This document shows positions 1 through 7,015 of a DNA stretch of 14,602 nt, in pieces. The notes under the pieces were generated by a model, which did no database searches, had not been told where the DNA came from, and was given only the letters and a program-made list of their open reading frames with translations. The translations under genes and the position numbers were made by a program. The stretch is from an uncultured Muribaculaceae bacterium (GTDB lineage Bacteria; Bacteroidota; Bacteroidia; Bacteroidales; Muribaculaceae): NCBI GenBank assembly GCA_934663645.1, contig CAKUKR010000065.1:1-14602 (forward strand), given 5' to 3'. Within the stretch, counting starts at the first letter, position 1. Every line of letters starts with the position of its first letter.

Positions 1-9
1 ATGACGCGG

Positions 10-17
10 CAAAGTTA
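10..17 (-). promoter_or_regulatory. Possible Bacteroidetes -7 box facing left, out of the window
   Basis: On the minus strand this reads TAACTTTG, an exact match to the Bacteroidetes -7 consensus TAnnTTTG, followed by GCCGCG. At the right distance (19 bp) the minus strand has TTCG at 40-37, one mismatch from the -33 box TTTG. It could drive a gene beyond the left edge. A second match, TATTTTTG, lies at 56-49 on the same strand. Two overlapping minus-strand frames are open from ATGs at 97 and 93 to the window edge, but about 31 codons are too few to call a gene. Weakly supported. Confidence 0.35.
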
Positions 18-148
18 ATGAAAATTTCGCAAACCGCGAAGCCTCCGCCAAAAATATTGTCGCGCTCACGCATAATTTCCCCCACAGGAACATTCATGGA
101 ATATCCGCGACAGGGCAAGACAACGACGACTGCGATTTTAGGGGAAAC

Positions 149-180
149 AAATGGGGCATGCCGGCGGGCATGCCCCATTT
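149..180 (-). terminator. Hairpin terminator after the MFS transporter gene
   Basis: A perfect 14-bp inverted repeat (AAATGGGGCATGCC at 149-162, its complement at 167-180) encloses a 4-nt loop. It starts 25 bases beyond the stop codon of the minus-strand transporter gene. Read on the minus strand the stem ends in ATTT followed by GTTT, a modest U-rich tract. Position, GC-rich stem and U-rich exit fit a Rho-independent terminator for that gene. Confidence 0.85.
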
Positions 181-205
181 ATATAGAAGTAATGTGGGGT
201 GATGA

Positions 206-1924
206 TTACTTGTTGGCGTTCTCGGCTTCAGAGGCAACGACTTCTTCTGCGGTTGTCGGAGCGATGTTGGGCAGCTCGAGGCCGAGGTGCTGCTTGCGGT
301 CGATGACTTTCAGTATCAGACCGATGATGAGCGCGGCGATGCCGAGCGCAGCAAGCATTATCAGCGCGTAGGTGTAGTCGTAGCTGGTTGCGGCTTTCTC
401 GGCCTCCATTGTGCCGGCTTCTACGGCTGCGGTGATGTCCTGGTTGGTGTTGTCAAGCACCTTGCCGATGAGCAGAGGGAAGAGCCACAGGCCGATGTTC
501 TGTATCCAGAAAATAAGGGCGTATGCCGAGCCGATGATTTTCGAGTCAACGAGTTTCGGCACGCTGGGCCACAGTGACGCTGGCACGAGCGAGAATGAGG
601 CTCCGAGCACGAGAATGGTGATGTATGCGACTGCCACACCGCCGACTGCGCTGTCATGGAACATCGGCAGCACGAATGCGAATGTCAGGTGGCAGGCGAT
701 GAGCAGCAGCGAGCCGAACACGAGCATCGAGGCAGCCTTGCCCTTATGGTCAACATAGTTGCCGAGGATCGGGGTGATGCCGACAGCCAAGAGGGGGAAC
801 ACGGCGAATATAGAGGCCGCTGACTGGCGCATATAGCCCATGTAGCAGTAGGTGACAAGGGCGGCTATGGCAAGCGCAAGCATACCGTATTTCATGCCCT
901 TGTTCTTCGAGAAGTTGCTGGTAAACGATGCAGCAGCTACAATAATCATTATTATATACTGAACCACCGTTACAGTTTCACCGGCCCAGAATGAACCTTC
1001 CGCAGGAGGCGTGAACGAGAGGTTGCACTGGAGCATGTTGACCGCATATTTCTGGAAGGGGAAGATTGCTGAGTAGTAAAGCACGCACAACAGGGCAACA
1101 AGCCAGAAGCCGCCGCTCTTGAGGATTTTGCCGAGGTCGCTTATCTTGAACGGGTCGTCCTTTTCCTCCTCAACGCCGCTCTCCTGGTCGAGCTTGCGGT
1201 CCATGAAGAAGTATACGATGAACATGATGAGTGCAACCATGAGCAGCACCACACCGAAAGCGACCGAGCGTGACACCTGAATATCGCCGCCCATTTTTGC
1301 GAATACCGGTGAGAAAATCATGCAGGTGGCAACGCCAAGGCGTGCAAGCGCCATCTCAGAACCCATAGCGAGAGCCATTTCACGTCCCTTGAACCATTTC
1401 ACGATGCCGCGTGAAACGGTAATGCCGGCCATCTCCACGCCGCAGCCGAAGATCATGAAGCCGACTGCAGACAGTTTGGCAGAGGAGGGCATGCCTTCGT
1501 AGAACGGCGAGATGCCGAGCTCGTCGAAGCCGGGGATGTAATTCAGATTTTCGGTGAACCATACGTCAAGACCCGAGCCGATGAAAGCATCGGTGAGCGC
1601 GTAATAGTTGATTGACGCGCCGACCACCATGACTGCTCCGGAGAGGATTGCAGTGAAGCGGACACCCATCTTGTCAAGGATGATACCTGCGAAAATGAGG
1701 AAGAAGATAAACACGTTGAGGAAAGTCTCAGACCCCTGCTGTGTGCCGAAAGCGGTTGAATCCCAGCCGCGAGTGGACTGAAGCAAGTCCTTGATAGGGG
1801 AGAGGATGTCCATAAAGATGTATGAACAGAACATGGCGAAAGCCAGCAGGCCCAACGCCGTCCAGCGCGCCCACGCCTTGTCGTTGAGCGCGACTGTCTT
1901 TTTGAGTGATTGTTGTACAGCCAT
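206..1924 (-). CDS. Major facilitator superfamily transporter, MFSD1-like
   Basis: A 572-residue integral membrane protein with about 12 hydrophobic segments, so an inner-membrane secondary transporter; the substrate cannot be read from sequence. An MFS motif A (GIILDKMGVR, residues 80-89) follows the second segment, and a degenerate copy (GNYVDHKGK, about 388-396) lies in the second half, as expected of the duplicated six-helix fold. The segment WFKGREMALAMG near 177-188, followed by ARLG, resembles the helix-5 region of MFSD1-type and related carriers; that is family memory, not a search. The protein is longer than a typical MFS member (400-450) because of a periplasmic-type loop around 110-150, a charged central loop around 241-268 and a polar tail after about 542. 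The ATG at 1924 follows an AT-rich leader without a Shine-Dalgarno site, normal for Bacteroidetes. It is transcribed divergently from the secreted-protein genes and ends before a strong hairpin. Confidence 0.9.
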   Translation of the reverse strand: MAVQQSLKKTVALNDKAWARWTALGLLAFAMFCSYIFMDILSPIKDLLQSTRGWDSTAFGTQQGSETFLNVFIFFLIFAGIILDKMGVRFTAILSGAVMVVGASINYYALTDAFIGSGLDVWFTENLNYIPGFDELGISPFYEGMPSSAKLSAVGFMIFGCGVEMAGITVSRGIVKWFKGREMALAMGSEMALARLGVATCMIFSPVFAKMGGDIQVSRSVAFGVVLLMVALIMFIVYFFMDRKLDQESGVEEEKDDPFKISDLGKILKSGGFWLVALLCVLYYSAIFPFQKYAVNMLQCNLSFTPPAEGSFWAGETVTVVQYIIMIIVAAASFTSNFSKNKGMKYGMLALAIAALVTYCYMGYMRQSAASIFAVFPLLAVGITPILGNYVDHKGKAASMLVFGSLLLIACHLTFAFVLPMFHDSAVGGVAVAYITILVLGASFSLVPASLWPSVPKLVDSKIIGSAYALIFWIQNIGLWLFPLLIGKVLDNTNQDITAAVEAGTMEAEKAATSYDYTYALIMLAALGIAALIIGLILKVIDRKQHLGLELPNIAPTTAEEVVASEAENANK

Positions 1925-1969
1925 TATGTGTTGGTTTGATTAGTTCTTCTGGTACTTGGTTAAGTGGGG

Positions 1970-1977
1970 CAAATTTA
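1970..1977 (-). promoter_or_regulatory. -7 promoter box for the MFS transporter gene
   Basis: The minus strand reads TAAATTTG here, an exact match to TAnnTTTG, 45 bases upstream of the transporter start codon. No TTTG is visible at the usual -33 distance (19-21 bp upstream), so only the -7 element is supported. It would give a 5' leader of roughly 35-40 nt. Confidence 0.55.
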
Positions 1978-2123
1978 CGAATTTTATTTGGATAATCCGC
2001 CTTTTCATGCCGTCAAACATCGAATACAGACACGCGAAGCCCCATATATCTCCTTGACATACCGAGTAATTCCGGAGAAAAACCGTGAAGCCGAAAAATT
2101 TCATTCCGATTATTGTCAAAAGT

Positions 2124-2154
2124 TTTGGCGGTTGGATAATTCTTTGTAAATTTG
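2124..2154 (+). promoter_or_regulatory. Bacteroidetes promoter for the secreted-protein operon
   Basis: A TTTG -33 box at 2124-2127 is followed after exactly 19 bp by TAAATTTG at 2147-2154, a full match to the Bacteroidetes housekeeping consensus (TTTG, 19-21 bp, TAnnTTTG). Transcription should begin a few bases after 2154, roughly 125 nt upstream of the first start codon. This is the best-formed promoter in the window. Confidence 0.75.
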
Positions 2155-2287
2155 CGGAGTGTTGCCTCGGCGACACAAAAGCATAGGTACGCAGACAGAG
2201 TGATGCCCAATATGCTCATTCACCCATCCTGCTTGCCGCCCAAGCGTGAAATAATTACATGTTCAACATTTTAATATAGTACGGCTT
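2155..2287 (+). promoter_or_regulatory. Long 5' leader with three potential hairpins
   Basis: Downstream of the promoter the untranslated leader can form three successive stems. The first is 7 bp (one G-U) at 2159-2165/2170-2176 with a CTCG loop. The second pairs AGCATA at 2180-2185 with TATGCT at 2211-2216 and may extend through GG/CC after a 2-nt bulge. The third is GCTTG at 2231-2235 with CAAGC at 2241-2245. None is followed by a U tract, so they are not obvious terminators. They could be a regulatory or stabilising leader, or a small RNA. I do not recognise a known riboswitch. Confidence 0.4.
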
Positions 2288-3364
2288 ATGAAAAAAAGTA
2301 CCATTATTCTTCTGGCACTCGCGTTCGGTGTCACGTTCAGCATGGATGCGTCTATGCGCAAGGAAATGCGGCAGGAAGCCCCGCGCCGCACCATCAATGT
2401 CAAGCCTGTTGTAACGCCGGCGACCAACATCACCGAAAACTCGTTCACCGCCAACTGGGTGGACATGGCAGGAGCTGACGGATACTGCGTGTTCGTCTAT
2501 GAACCCATCCCCGTTACAGAGGCTGGGACATACAAAGTCCTCGAGGAGAGCTTCAACCTCGTGAGCCTCGGCTCGATCATCGAGCCATACTGGCATGAAG
2601 GGTTCTCCTGCACCCTTGACGGCGACTATGACTTCACGTTCACTCCAGACTGGACTGTCATAGGTGCTGCATTCGCTCGCGGCATGGTAAGCGGAAGCAT
2701 CTATACTCCGACTACCGACCTGACACACAACAACGGCAAATTCCGCGTCATCCTCGACCTCGCGGCACAAAAGGGCACAAAAATCAAGGTGACTTCATAC
2801 GGCTCTACCGTTGAGAGCCAGGAGCAGGTATGCGACGGCTTCAGCGAAAGCACGCTCACTTTCGACTTCACAAACGGCAACCATGAGACATATCTGTTTA
2901 TCGTGGACAACGGCAACGATGAAATCTCCGACCCGTCCAAAGTCTCACTTTCATATCTCGACAACTTCACTATCGAGCAAGATCTGAAAGCCGGCGACCA
3001 GTTCCTCCGCCTCATCACAATCGACGACACAGTGGACGCACCTGCCACTTCATGCGACTTCAAGGACATGAAGTTCCTCAACGGCGCCAAGAACCTGTGC
3101 TACGACCTCTATGCAGCTTATTTCACAAACGAGGATCCGGACGACCCATGGAACTATGACGTGGACTACAGCGAGTTTTCCGACCTGATGCACCTGACAC
3201 TTGCCGGCGGCGACGGCGTGGACGACATCATGTCTGAAACAGATGCAGCCACGGAGGTGTACAACCTCGCTGGCCAGCGCGTAGCATCATCAACCGAGGG
3301 TCTCGACGCCGGCATCTACATCGTGCGTCAGGGCAACAAGACAAGCAAGGTTGCAGTGAAGTAA
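2288..3364 (+). CDS. Secreted protein with fibronectin III-like segment and type IX-like sorting domain
   Basis: A 358-residue exported protein of unknown role. The N-terminus (KK, then a hydrophobic run to about residue 18) is a signal peptide; no lipobox cysteine follows, so it is not an obvious lipoprotein. Residues about 43-73 (ITENSFTANW, then GADGYCVFVYE) have the spacing of the first strands of a fibronectin type III domain. The beta-rich middle (about 85-240), with LDNFTIEQD near its end, resembles the jelly-roll inserts found within FN3 folds in Bacteroidetes surface proteins. The last 37 residues (322-358; EVYNLAGQRV ... GIYIVRQG ... KVAVK) match the style of type A type IX secretion C-terminal domains and are 20/37 identical, without gaps, to the end of the next protein. 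Likely outer-surface or secreted; ligand unknown. Co-transcribed with the next gene (26-nt gap). Confidence 0.8.
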   Translation: MKKSTIILLALAFGVTFSMDASMRKEMRQEAPRRTINVKPVVTPATNITENSFTANWVDMAGADGYCVFVYEPIPVTEAGTYKVLEESFNLVSLGSIIEPYWHEGFSCTLDGDYDFTFTPDWTVIGAAFARGMVSGSIYTPTTDLTHNNGKFRVILDLAAQKGTKIKVTSYGSTVESQEQVCDGFSESTLTFDFTNGNHETYLFIVDNGNDEISDPSKVSLSYLDNFTIEQDLKAGDQFLRLITIDDTVDAPATSCDFKDMKFLNGAKNLCYDLYAAYFTNEDPDDPWNYDVDYSEFSDLMHLTLAGGDGVDDIMSETDAATEVYNLAGQRVASSTEGLDAGIYIVRQGNKTSKVAVK

Positions 3365-3390
3365 AACAACAACAAAAAACAGAATCAAAC

Positions 3391-4275
3391 ATGAACAAGA
3401 AATCATACATAGCACTCGCCGCAGCCGCATTGTTCGCAATGCCCGCAAGTGCAGACATCGTTGAGGCAACTCTCGACCTCGGCGACTACGAGAACTCGAC
3501 AACGGTAATCAACAACGGTCAGGGCCAAGCTCCGTTCTACTTCTACTACGAGCACTCCGGCACACAGGTCATCTACACCTCGCAGGAGATAGCCGCTCTG
3601 TTCACCAACGGCGCGAGCATCAAGTCCATAACATTCCGCTTCGGCGACCCGGAAAGCACATCTTGGTTCGAGTTTTCAGAATCTCTGAAATGCTACATCC
3701 AGCTCATCGACGCTGAAGAGTTCACTGTCGTGGAAAGCAAGTCCAACTGGTTCAAACCCGTCAACGCCTCCACTGTTGCAACGGCCACACTCAATTACGA
3801 CATGGACATGATGGAGGGCACGGAAATCACCATGACATTCCCCGAACCGTTTGCTGTCACTCCCGAAGATGCAGGCAAGAGCCTCCTTGTCACTTCCGAA
3901 TCAGAATGCACCGAGGGCGACCCGACACACGGACAGTACTTCAATTCATTCACATACGAGAACACTGCACGCACATACCGCGTTGCGGCATACTACAAGG
4001 ACGGCTCTGCCAACTTCCAGGAGCGTGTGGACAACGGCGGCCTCATATACTATGAGACAGAGAGCAGCAGCATTTACCGCTATGACCTCCCGGTGGCACG
4101 CATCACATACACCTACGACACCGGCAGCGGCGTGAATGAGATCAACGCAGACACAGCAGACCAGGAGGTATATGACCTGTCAGGCCGCCGCATCGGCACA
4201 TCGCTTGACGGCGCAACTCCCGGCATCTACGTAGTACGCGCCGGCGGCAAAGCCACCAAGGTAGCAGTGAAATAA
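3391..4275 (+). CDS. Secreted beta-rich protein with type IX-like sorting domain
   Basis: A 294-residue exported protein. A clear signal peptide ends near residue 21-22 (FAMPASA before DIVEA), a good signal peptidase I site. The body alternates short hydrophobic and polar stretches rich in Thr, Ser, Tyr and acidic residues, typical of a beta-sandwich; the segment around residues 45-75 (VIYTSQEIAALF, then SIKSITFRFGD) resembles repeats I associate with Bacteroidales surface proteins, but I cannot assign a named domain. The C-terminal 37 residues (258-294; EVYDLSGRRI ... GIYVVRAGG ... KVAVK) are a sorting-type domain paralogous to that of the upstream gene. Second gene of a two-gene operon, followed by hairpins at 4292-4343. 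Function unknown; adhesion or glycan binding would be guesses. Confidence 0.78.
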   Translation: MNKKSYIALAAAALFAMPASADIVEATLDLGDYENSTTVINNGQGQAPFYFYYEHSGTQVIYTSQEIAALFTNGASIKSITFRFGDPESTSWFEFSESLKCYIQLIDAEEFTVVESKSNWFKPVNASTVATATLNYDMDMMEGTEITMTFPEPFAVTPEDAGKSLLVTSESECTEGDPTHGQYFNSFTYENTARTYRVAAYYKDGSANFQERVDNGGLIYYETESSSIYRYDLPVARITYTYDTGSGVNEINADTADQEVYDLSGRRIGTSLDGATPGIYVVRAGGKATKVAVK

Positions 4276-4291
4276 CCCGCGCCAACATTCA

Positions 4292-4305
4292 CCGGCTATC
4301 GCCGG
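4292..4305 (+). other. Small hairpin after the secreted-protein operon
   Basis: CCGGC at 4292-4296 pairs with GCCGG at 4301-4305 around a TATC loop, 16 bases after the stop codon. It lacks a U tract. It may help stop transcription or protect the mRNA 3' end together with the larger hairpin just downstream. Confidence 0.35.
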
Positions 4306-4316
4306 ACAACCACACA

Positions 4317-4343
4317 GAGGAGCGAGCCTTCGGCCCGCTCCTC
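4317..4343 (+). terminator. GC-rich hairpin terminating the secreted-protein operon
   Basis: GAGGAGCG at 4317-4324 pairs with CGCTCCTC at 4336-4343. Inside, after an A-C mismatch, GCC pairs with GGC around TTC. The exit sequence (CCACTATATCATT) is only weakly U-rich, so termination efficiency is uncertain, but the position between two transcription units fits. Confidence 0.6.
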
Positions 4344-4428
4344 CCACTATATCATTACACCTCCATTGCTAACTCCAGATCACTCGAAAAAGCAGTCTGA
4401 AAATGCCGCTGAGTACAGAAATATTTAT

Positions 4429-4436
4429 TACCTTTG
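4429..4436 (+). promoter_or_regulatory. -7 promoter box for the Type I R-M operon
   Basis: TACCTTTG matches TAnnTTTG exactly and lies 84 bases upstream of the hsdM start. No TTTG is visible at the normal -33 spacing. It is the only good match between the preceding hairpin and hsdM. The implied leader is about 75-80 nt and contains a loose inverted pair ATACG/CGTAT near 4471-4496. No controller-protein gene is nearby. Confidence 0.5.
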
Positions 4437-4520
4437 CGAGCAAAGCGAATGATGCCGAAATTGCACAAATACGATATAATGCTAATCGGCGTATACATCC
4501 CCTAATATAGAACTATTCCG

Positions 4521-6599
4521 ATGACAGCACAAGAGATTGCTCGCGTAGTTTGGAACATAAAAGATATAATCCGCGACGTATATGACGACACGGAGGTCGA
4601 AGACGTGATTTTGCCGTTTACGCTTCTTCGCCGCCTTGACTGCATACTTGAGGGAAAGCATGAATTAATAGAACAGGAGGTTGGCGTGGTGCCGGCTGCA
4701 ATCCCTGAGAGTATGCGCGAAAACTATCGCGCAAAACGGCTCGAAGGGGTGCTGCACAAACGCAACCTCACGTTTTACAACTCCTCAAAGTTGACACTCA
4801 AAGCTCTCCTTGCAAGTCCCGATCAAATCGGTGACAATTTCAAGGCGTATCTGGAGGGCTTCACATCCAACATAAAGGACATCCTTGCCAATTTTGTAAA
4901 GGAAGACAGTGACACATCGACGTTTGACCTGTCAAGGATCTATTCACGCCTGGAGCGTTCCAATTTGCTTTTCAAGGTATGCGAGGCGTTTGTCAATCAG
5001 GCAGACCTTTCGCCAGACAAGGTTGACAATGCCATGATGGGTACAATTTTTGAAATTGTAATCCGGTGGTCAAAGGAGTCCACCAACTCCAAGGCTGGCC
5101 AGTTCTACACGCCGCGCGAGATAGTGCGTCTGCTGGTAAAGCTGACCCTATGCGGCAAAGACCATGAACTGCATACCCCGGGACAGATGTTTGACCTCTA
5201 TGACCCCTGCTGCGGCACGGGTGGCATGCTGACAGTCGCCAAAGACTACCTGACAGAGCGTGCTGGCAATCCGAACCTCAAGGTCCGGCTCTTCGGTCAG
5301 GAAATCAGCCAAAAGACATACGCAATATGCAAAGCCGACCTGTTGATAAAGGGCGACTTGCAAGAGGGGAACCTTCGTCTGGGCGACACCCTCGCTGATG
5401 ACCTTTTGCCCACGTCAAAGTTCACATACATGCTTGCCAACCCGCCTTTCGGCACAGACTGGAAGAAGGTCGAAGCATCAGTGAAAAAGGAGAACTGCCT
5501 CGGCGGACGTTTTGAGGCTGGCTTGCCAGGCACTTCAGACGGCTCACTGCTGTTTCTGCTGCACATGATAAGCAAAATGCGCGAACCCAAGTACGGTGGC
5601 TCACGCATCGGCATTGTCCTCAATGGCTCGCCGCTGTTCAATGGTGATGCCGGCAGCGGCTGGAGCAACATTCGCAAGATGCTGCTCGACCGAAACCTGC
5701 TCGACGCTATCGTGCGGCTCCCCAAGAACATGTTCTACGGCACAGACATCAACACATACCTGTGGATACTCGACAACAACCGCCCGGACGGACATCGGGG
5801 CAAAGTACTGTTTGTCGATGCTGACCATGAAGAGTTTTACACGCCTTTGCAACGCTCTCTCGGCAAGAAGCGTTTCGAGATTTCAGAAAGCGGCTCTGCA
5901 TCAATCCTTGACATATACAGCAACTACGCCTCCTGCTCCATGGAGCTGAAAGACAGTTCAGGCAAGCCCTGCCAGACAGAGGTCGCCAAGCTGATAGACA
6001 GCGACGATTTCCTGTATACCAAGGTGACGGTGGAACGTCCTTTGCGCCTTACGTTCAGTGACATAACAGGCAAGTTTGCAGCCTTACGCGGACGCTATTC
6101 AGATGAGGAATGGGCAAAGATGTGCAAGCGGCAGGCCTTTCACGCCACACTCGAAAAAGTCGCAGCACTCAACGGCATAGACACACCTCGGAACGACGCA
6201 GACTTTTTCCGTTTTTTGAAAGACAACGCCCTCAAGCTCAAGGCTGTGGAAATCAAGGAGCTGCGCAACCGTTTTGCAGAGGCAGACCCTGATGCTCCCG
6301 AAATACTTGCCAACCCGTACAAGGCGGACAGCGGCTTTGTGGCAGACACCTCACTCCGCGACACTGAATTGATACCGTTGCGACAGGACATAGACGAATA
6401 CTTCGAGCGTGAGGTGCTGCGCTTTGTCCCCGATGCATGGATGGACCGCTCGAAAGACAAAGCCGGCTGCGAGTTCCCGTTCTCCAAGCTTTTCTACGTC
6501 TATAAGCCGCTGCGTGACAGCTCCGCAATCCTCGATGAATTGTTTGCGCTCGACAGCGAACTTGAAAACGAACTCAAACAACTTAAAGCAGAGCAATAA
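4521..6599 (+). CDS. hsdM: Type I restriction-modification system, methyltransferase subunit HsdM
   Basis: A 692-residue N6-adenine DNA methyltransferase subunit. With HsdS it methylates an adenine on each strand of the bipartite recognition site, using S-adenosylmethionine, and so protects the host DNA. The helical HsdM N-terminal domain (about 1-150) includes VEDVILPFTLLRRLD. The catalytic domain has the SAM-binding motif I D228-PCCGTGGM and the amino-methylase motif IV N307-PPFG. The region GQFYTPREIVRLLVKL just before motif I is also typical. Past about residue 520 there is a C-terminal extension ending in an acidic, Leu-rich, probably helical tail; HsdM proteins of the classic enzymes are about 520-530 residues. 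The extension, with DIDEYFEREVL and FSKLFYVYKP, is known to me from an HsdM subfamily in anaerobes, so it is probably not a recent fusion. First gene of the R-M operon. The start was chosen because MTAQEI...VWNIKDIIRDVYDDTEVED is the usual N-terminus. Confidence 0.95.
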   Translation: MTAQEIARVVWNIKDIIRDVYDDTEVEDVILPFTLLRRLDCILEGKHELIEQEVGVVPAAIPESMRENYRAKRLEGVLHKRNLTFYNSSKLTLKALLASPDQIGDNFKAYLEGFTSNIKDILANFVKEDSDTSTFDLSRIYSRLERSNLLFKVCEAFVNQADLSPDKVDNAMMGTIFEIVIRWSKESTNSKAGQFYTPREIVRLLVKLTLCGKDHELHTPGQMFDLYDPCCGTGGMLTVAKDYLTERAGNPNLKVRLFGQEISQKTYAICKADLLIKGDLQEGNLRLGDTLADDLLPTSKFTYMLANPPFGTDWKKVEASVKKENCLGGRFEAGLPGTSDGSLLFLLHMISKMREPKYGGSRIGIVLNGSPLFNGDAGSGWSNIRKMLLDRNLLDAIVRLPKNMFYGTDINTYLWILDNNRPDGHRGKVLFVDADHEEFYTPLQRSLGKKRFEISESGSASILDIYSNYASCSMELKDSSGKPCQTEVAKLIDSDDFLYTKVTVERPLRLTFSDITGKFAALRGRYSDEEWAKMCKRQAFHATLEKVAALNGIDTPRNDADFFRFLKDNALKLKAVEIKELRNRFAEADPDAPEILANPYKADSGFVADTSLRDTELIPLRQDIDEYFEREVLRFVPDAWMDRSKDKAGCEFPFSKLFYVYKPLRDSSAILDELFALDSELENELKQLKAEQ

Positions 6600-6898
6600 T
6601 TATGAGCGACATTATAAACCACCCCGATTCCACAAACGCGCAATTTGCTGAAATTACGCATCTTATCAACAATGCCCGGAACAATGTGCTGCGCCTTGCC
6701 AATACCGCCCTCATTGACTTGTACTGGAATGTCGGCCGCCTCATCTCCGAGCGAATAGCGTCTGCTGAATGGGGTGACGGTGTGGTGAAGCAGCTGGCTG
6801 ACTATATCTCCCAAAAGACCCCAGACTTGAAGGGATTCTCCGACAAAAACCTGTGGAGGATAAAGCAGTTTTACGAGACTTACGCCAATGAACCAAAA

Positions 6899-6917
6899 CT
6901 CTCACCACTGGTGAGAG
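6899..6917. repeat. Palindrome 1 in the DUF1016 remnant
   Basis: CTCTCACCA at 6899-6907 and TGGTGAGAG at 6909-6917 form perfect 9-bp arms around one central base. It lies in the codons for the conserved LSPLVRE block, so it may be coincidental, but it shares the TCTCACC/GGTGAGA core with the next palindrome 25 bases downstream. Confidence 0.7.
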
Positions 6918-6942
6918 AAATTAGCTGGACCACCACTTTCCG

Positions 6943-6969
6943 AAAAGGTGAGACAATGTCTCACCTTTT
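6943..6969. repeat. Palindrome 2, perfect 12-bp terminator-like stem before hsdS
   Basis: AAAAGGTGAGAC at 6943-6954 and GTCTCACCTTTT at 6958-6969 are perfect complements separated by AAT. The A-tract/T-tract flanks make it look like a bidirectional intrinsic terminator or attenuator, though the stem core is only moderately GC-rich. It lies in the non-homologous tail of the DUF1016 remnant, 47 bases upstream of hsdS. It could be a deletion scar, or could lower transcription of hsdS and hsdR relative to hsdM. Confidence 0.7.
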
Positions 6970-7015
6970 GAGCGCGAGTTGCGACGTTTGTTGAACCAAC
7001 ATTAAACTATTCACT

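Larger units (their letters stand above)
1925..2287. other. Divergent intergenic region, no gene seen
   Basis: This 363-base gap separates two divergently transcribed genes. It holds a TAAATTTG box on each strand and the structured plus-strand leader described separately. The middle part (about 1985-2120) is AT-rich. Several short open frames cross it on both strands, but they overlap one another and the promoters and show no recognisable protein signature. I see no tRNA or repeat. Confidence 0.7.
6602..6994 (+). pseudogene. Truncated DUF1016 / YhcG-family nuclease gene (N-terminal remnant)
   Basis: The first 110 residues are a clear DUF1016 N-terminal domain: YWNVGRLISERI (41-52), WGDGVVKQLADYI (57-69), GFSDKNLWRIKQFYETY (78-94) and LSPLVREISWT (100-110). 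Full YhcG-family proteins run to about 340-380 residues and carry a PD-(D/E)XK nuclease domain in the C-terminal half. Here homology stops at T110 (codon 6929-6931), and 20 unrelated residues lead to a stop at 6992-6994. Another frame, 6952-7005, reads DNVSPFERELRRLLNQH and ends at TAA just before hsdS; it looks like the true 3' end of a lost gene, so an internal deletion is likely. The nuclease domain is absent, so this is probably non-functional, though the small helical protein could still be made: it begins 2 bases after the hsdM stop. DUF1016 genes are often found inside Type I R-M loci. Confidence 0.78.

Noticed and set aside
18..371. Open frame on the plus strand of about 117 codons
   Set aside because: It overlaps the terminator hairpin and the 3' end of the well-supported transporter gene on the other strand, and its composition (Ser, Arg, Met rich) is that of an antisense shadow.
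1940..2219. Several 60-80-codon open frames on both strands of the divergent intergenic region
   Set aside because: They overlap each other and both promoter boxes, have no recognisable domain, and none has support over the others.
6899..6969. CRISPR-like or invertible-element repeats
   Set aside because: There are only two short palindromes with no regularly spaced direct repeats or spacers, and no recombinase gene is in the window; they are reported only as palindromes.
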